Below, piece by piece: positions 5,593-6,551 of a stretch of DNA of 6,551 nucleotides. The notes under the pieces were generated by a model. That model was not told where the DNA came from and did not search any database. It was given only the letters and a program-made list of their open reading frames with translations. The stretch is from Peptococcaceae bacterium. Its GTDB lineage: Bacteria; Bacillota; DSM-12270; Thermacetogeniales; Thermacetogeniaceae. Position numbers and translations under genes: made by a program. The DNA is taken from NCBI GenBank assembly GCA_003160265.1, contig PLQY01000113.1, positions 1,615 through 8,165 on the forward strand. Reading direction: 5' to 3'. The stretch's first letter is position 1. Each line of letters starts with the position of its first letter.

Positions 5593-6551
5593 TTGGGAAA
5601 GACCATAGCCGAAAAGATCCTGAGCCGGAAAAGCGGCCAGGATGCCCGTGCCAACGACCTGGTGGTGGCCGACCTGGATTTCCGGATGGGGCAGGATGGC
5701 ACCTCTCCCCTGGCAATCCGGGCGTTTGAGGAGATGCGAGGGAAACAGGTCTTTGACCCGCAGCGGGCGGCACTGGTGATCGACCACAGCGCGCCAAGTC
5801 CGCTGGAGGGCGTATCGGCCCTTCACCACCTGATGCGGTCGTTTGCCAAAGAACAAGGGATGCTCATGTATGATATCGGGGAGGGAGTCTGCCATCAACT
5901 GGTGCCCGAGAAAGGCCACGTGGGGCCCGGTTCGCTGGTGATCGGCGCCGATTCCCACACCTGCACCTATGGCGCCCTTAATGCCTTTGCCACCGGGGTG
6001 GGTTCCACCGACCTGGCGGCAGCCCTGATTTCCGGCAAGATGTGGTTCAGGGTGCCCGAGTCGCTCCGGTTCGTCTGCCGCGGGCAGTTGTCGGCCGGCG
6101 TCTATTCCAAGGACCTGATCCTGTTCCTGATCGGGCAGGTGACCGCTGACGGAGCGACGTATATGGCGGCCGAATACACCGGGGAGGCGATCGGCGCCCT
6201 GTCAGTCGACGCCCGCTTCACCATCGCCAACATGGCTGTCGAGATGGGCGCCAAGGCCGGCTTGATGGAGGCCGATGACAAGGTTCTGGCCTGGGTGCGG
6301 GAGCATGGAAACGGGAACTTCGAAGCGGTCAGCCCGGACCCGGAGGCGGAGTATGCCAGGATTTTGGAATACGATGTGAGCTGCCTGGAGCCGCAGGTGG
6401 CCAAACCACACCGGGTGGACAATGTGGCGTCGATCGGCGAAGTCGCCGGAACTGCCATCCAGCAGGCGGTACTGGGCACCTGCACCAACGGGCGCCTGGA
6501 GGATCTGCGGATTGCCTCCGGTATCCTCAAGGGGCGCCGGGTGCACCCGGA
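5593..6551 (+). CDS. leuC: LeuC/homoaconitase-family dehydratase large subunit (3' truncated by window edge)
   Basis: Large, iron-sulfur subunit of an aconitase-superfamily hydro-lyase that moves a hydroxyl group between neighbouring carbons: 3-isopropylmalate, homocitrate or citrate. From TTG at 5593 there are 319 complete codons of an expected 415-420, open to the window edge. Landmarks are MGKTIAEKIL, MGQDGTSPLAIRAFEE, DHSAPSP, GADSHTCTYGALNAFATGVGSTDLAAA (from residue 118), and GTCTNGRLEDLRIA, where Cys297 is the first of three 4Fe-4S ligands. The other two ligands (usual CGPCLGG region) and the small LeuD-like subunit would lie to the right. Substrate is set largely by the small subunit, so it cannot be read here. 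The adjoining NifV-type synthase argues for homocitrate or citrate rather than leucine synthesis. The symbol marks the family only. The TTG start behind AGGAGG would be missed by an ATG/GTG-only search. Confidence 0.9.
   Translation, partial: MGKTIAEKILSRKSGQDARANDLVVADLDFRMGQDGTSPLAIRAFEEMRGKQVFDPQRAALVIDHSAPSPLEGVSALHHLMRSFAKEQGMLMYDIGEGVCHQLVPEKGHVGPGSLVIGADSHTCTYGALNAFATGVGSTDLAAALISGKMWFRVPESLRFVCRGQLSAGVYSKDLILFLIGQVTADGATYMAAEYTGEAIGALSVDARFTIANMAVEMGAKAGLMEADDKVLAWVREHGNGNFEAVSPDPEAEYARILEYDVSCLEPQVAKPHRVDNVASIGEVAGTAIQQAVLGTCTNGRLEDLRIASGILKGRRVHP

Noticed and set aside
5511..5729. 72-codon + strand ORF whose first residues (MTLCLKVLVVFLFLTA) look like a signal peptide
   Set aside because: It has no ribosome-binding site, starts inside a hairpin, and most of it overlaps the well-supported LeuC-type gene in another frame.

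Overview
The window is GC-rich and densely coded, with all five recognised genes on the + strand. The order is the 3' end of ligA, gatC, gatA, gatB, a NifV-type homocitrate synthase-family gene, and the first three quarters of a LeuC/homoaconitase-type large subunit. The ligA-gatCAB order, the GTG and TTG starts behind strong purine-rich Shine-Dalgarno sites and the protein wording suggest a high-GC anaerobic Firmicute, perhaps of the Peptococcaceae/Desulfotomaculum/Pelotomaculum type. That placement is inference from gene order and protein wording, not from a search.

Layout. Positions 1-563 hold the end of NAD-dependent DNA ligase (helix-hairpin-helix region and BRCT domain). Positions 564-762 hold an imperfect stem-loop, a perfect palindrome (TTGTATACAA) and a strong extended -10 promoter that appears to drive the gat genes. 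gatC (763-1047), gatA (1133-2746) and gatB (2739-4181) encode the three subunits of the tRNA-dependent amidotransferase. gatA carries 48 codons beyond the usual end of the family; this stretch consists of three hairpins and a G-rich tract, and it runs into gatB with an 8-base overlap. Positions 4182-4254 contain a 7-base tandem repeat and a degenerate duplication of a ribosome-binding site plus start codon, which creates a 9-codon mini-ORF coupled to the next gene. The NifV-type synthase (4255-5385) is followed by a 207-base leader with two overlapping inverted repeats, then by a TTG-started LeuC-type dehydratase that runs off the right edge.

How the genes work together. GatCAB converts Glu-tRNA(Gln) and/or Asp-tRNA(Asn) to the amides using glutamine. 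The two downstream enzymes would perform the first steps of a 2-oxoacid chain-elongation or citrate-type route: acyl-CoA condensation, then hydratase isomerisation. No nif gene is visible. A role as Re-citrate synthase plus aconitase-like isomerase, feeding 2-oxoglutarate and glutamate, is therefore a serious alternative to homocitrate formation for nitrogenase.

No RNA gene, insertion sequence, CRISPR array or T-box was seen. The most unusual parts are the structured GatA tail and the short regulatory-looking spacers, rather than a new multi-gene system.
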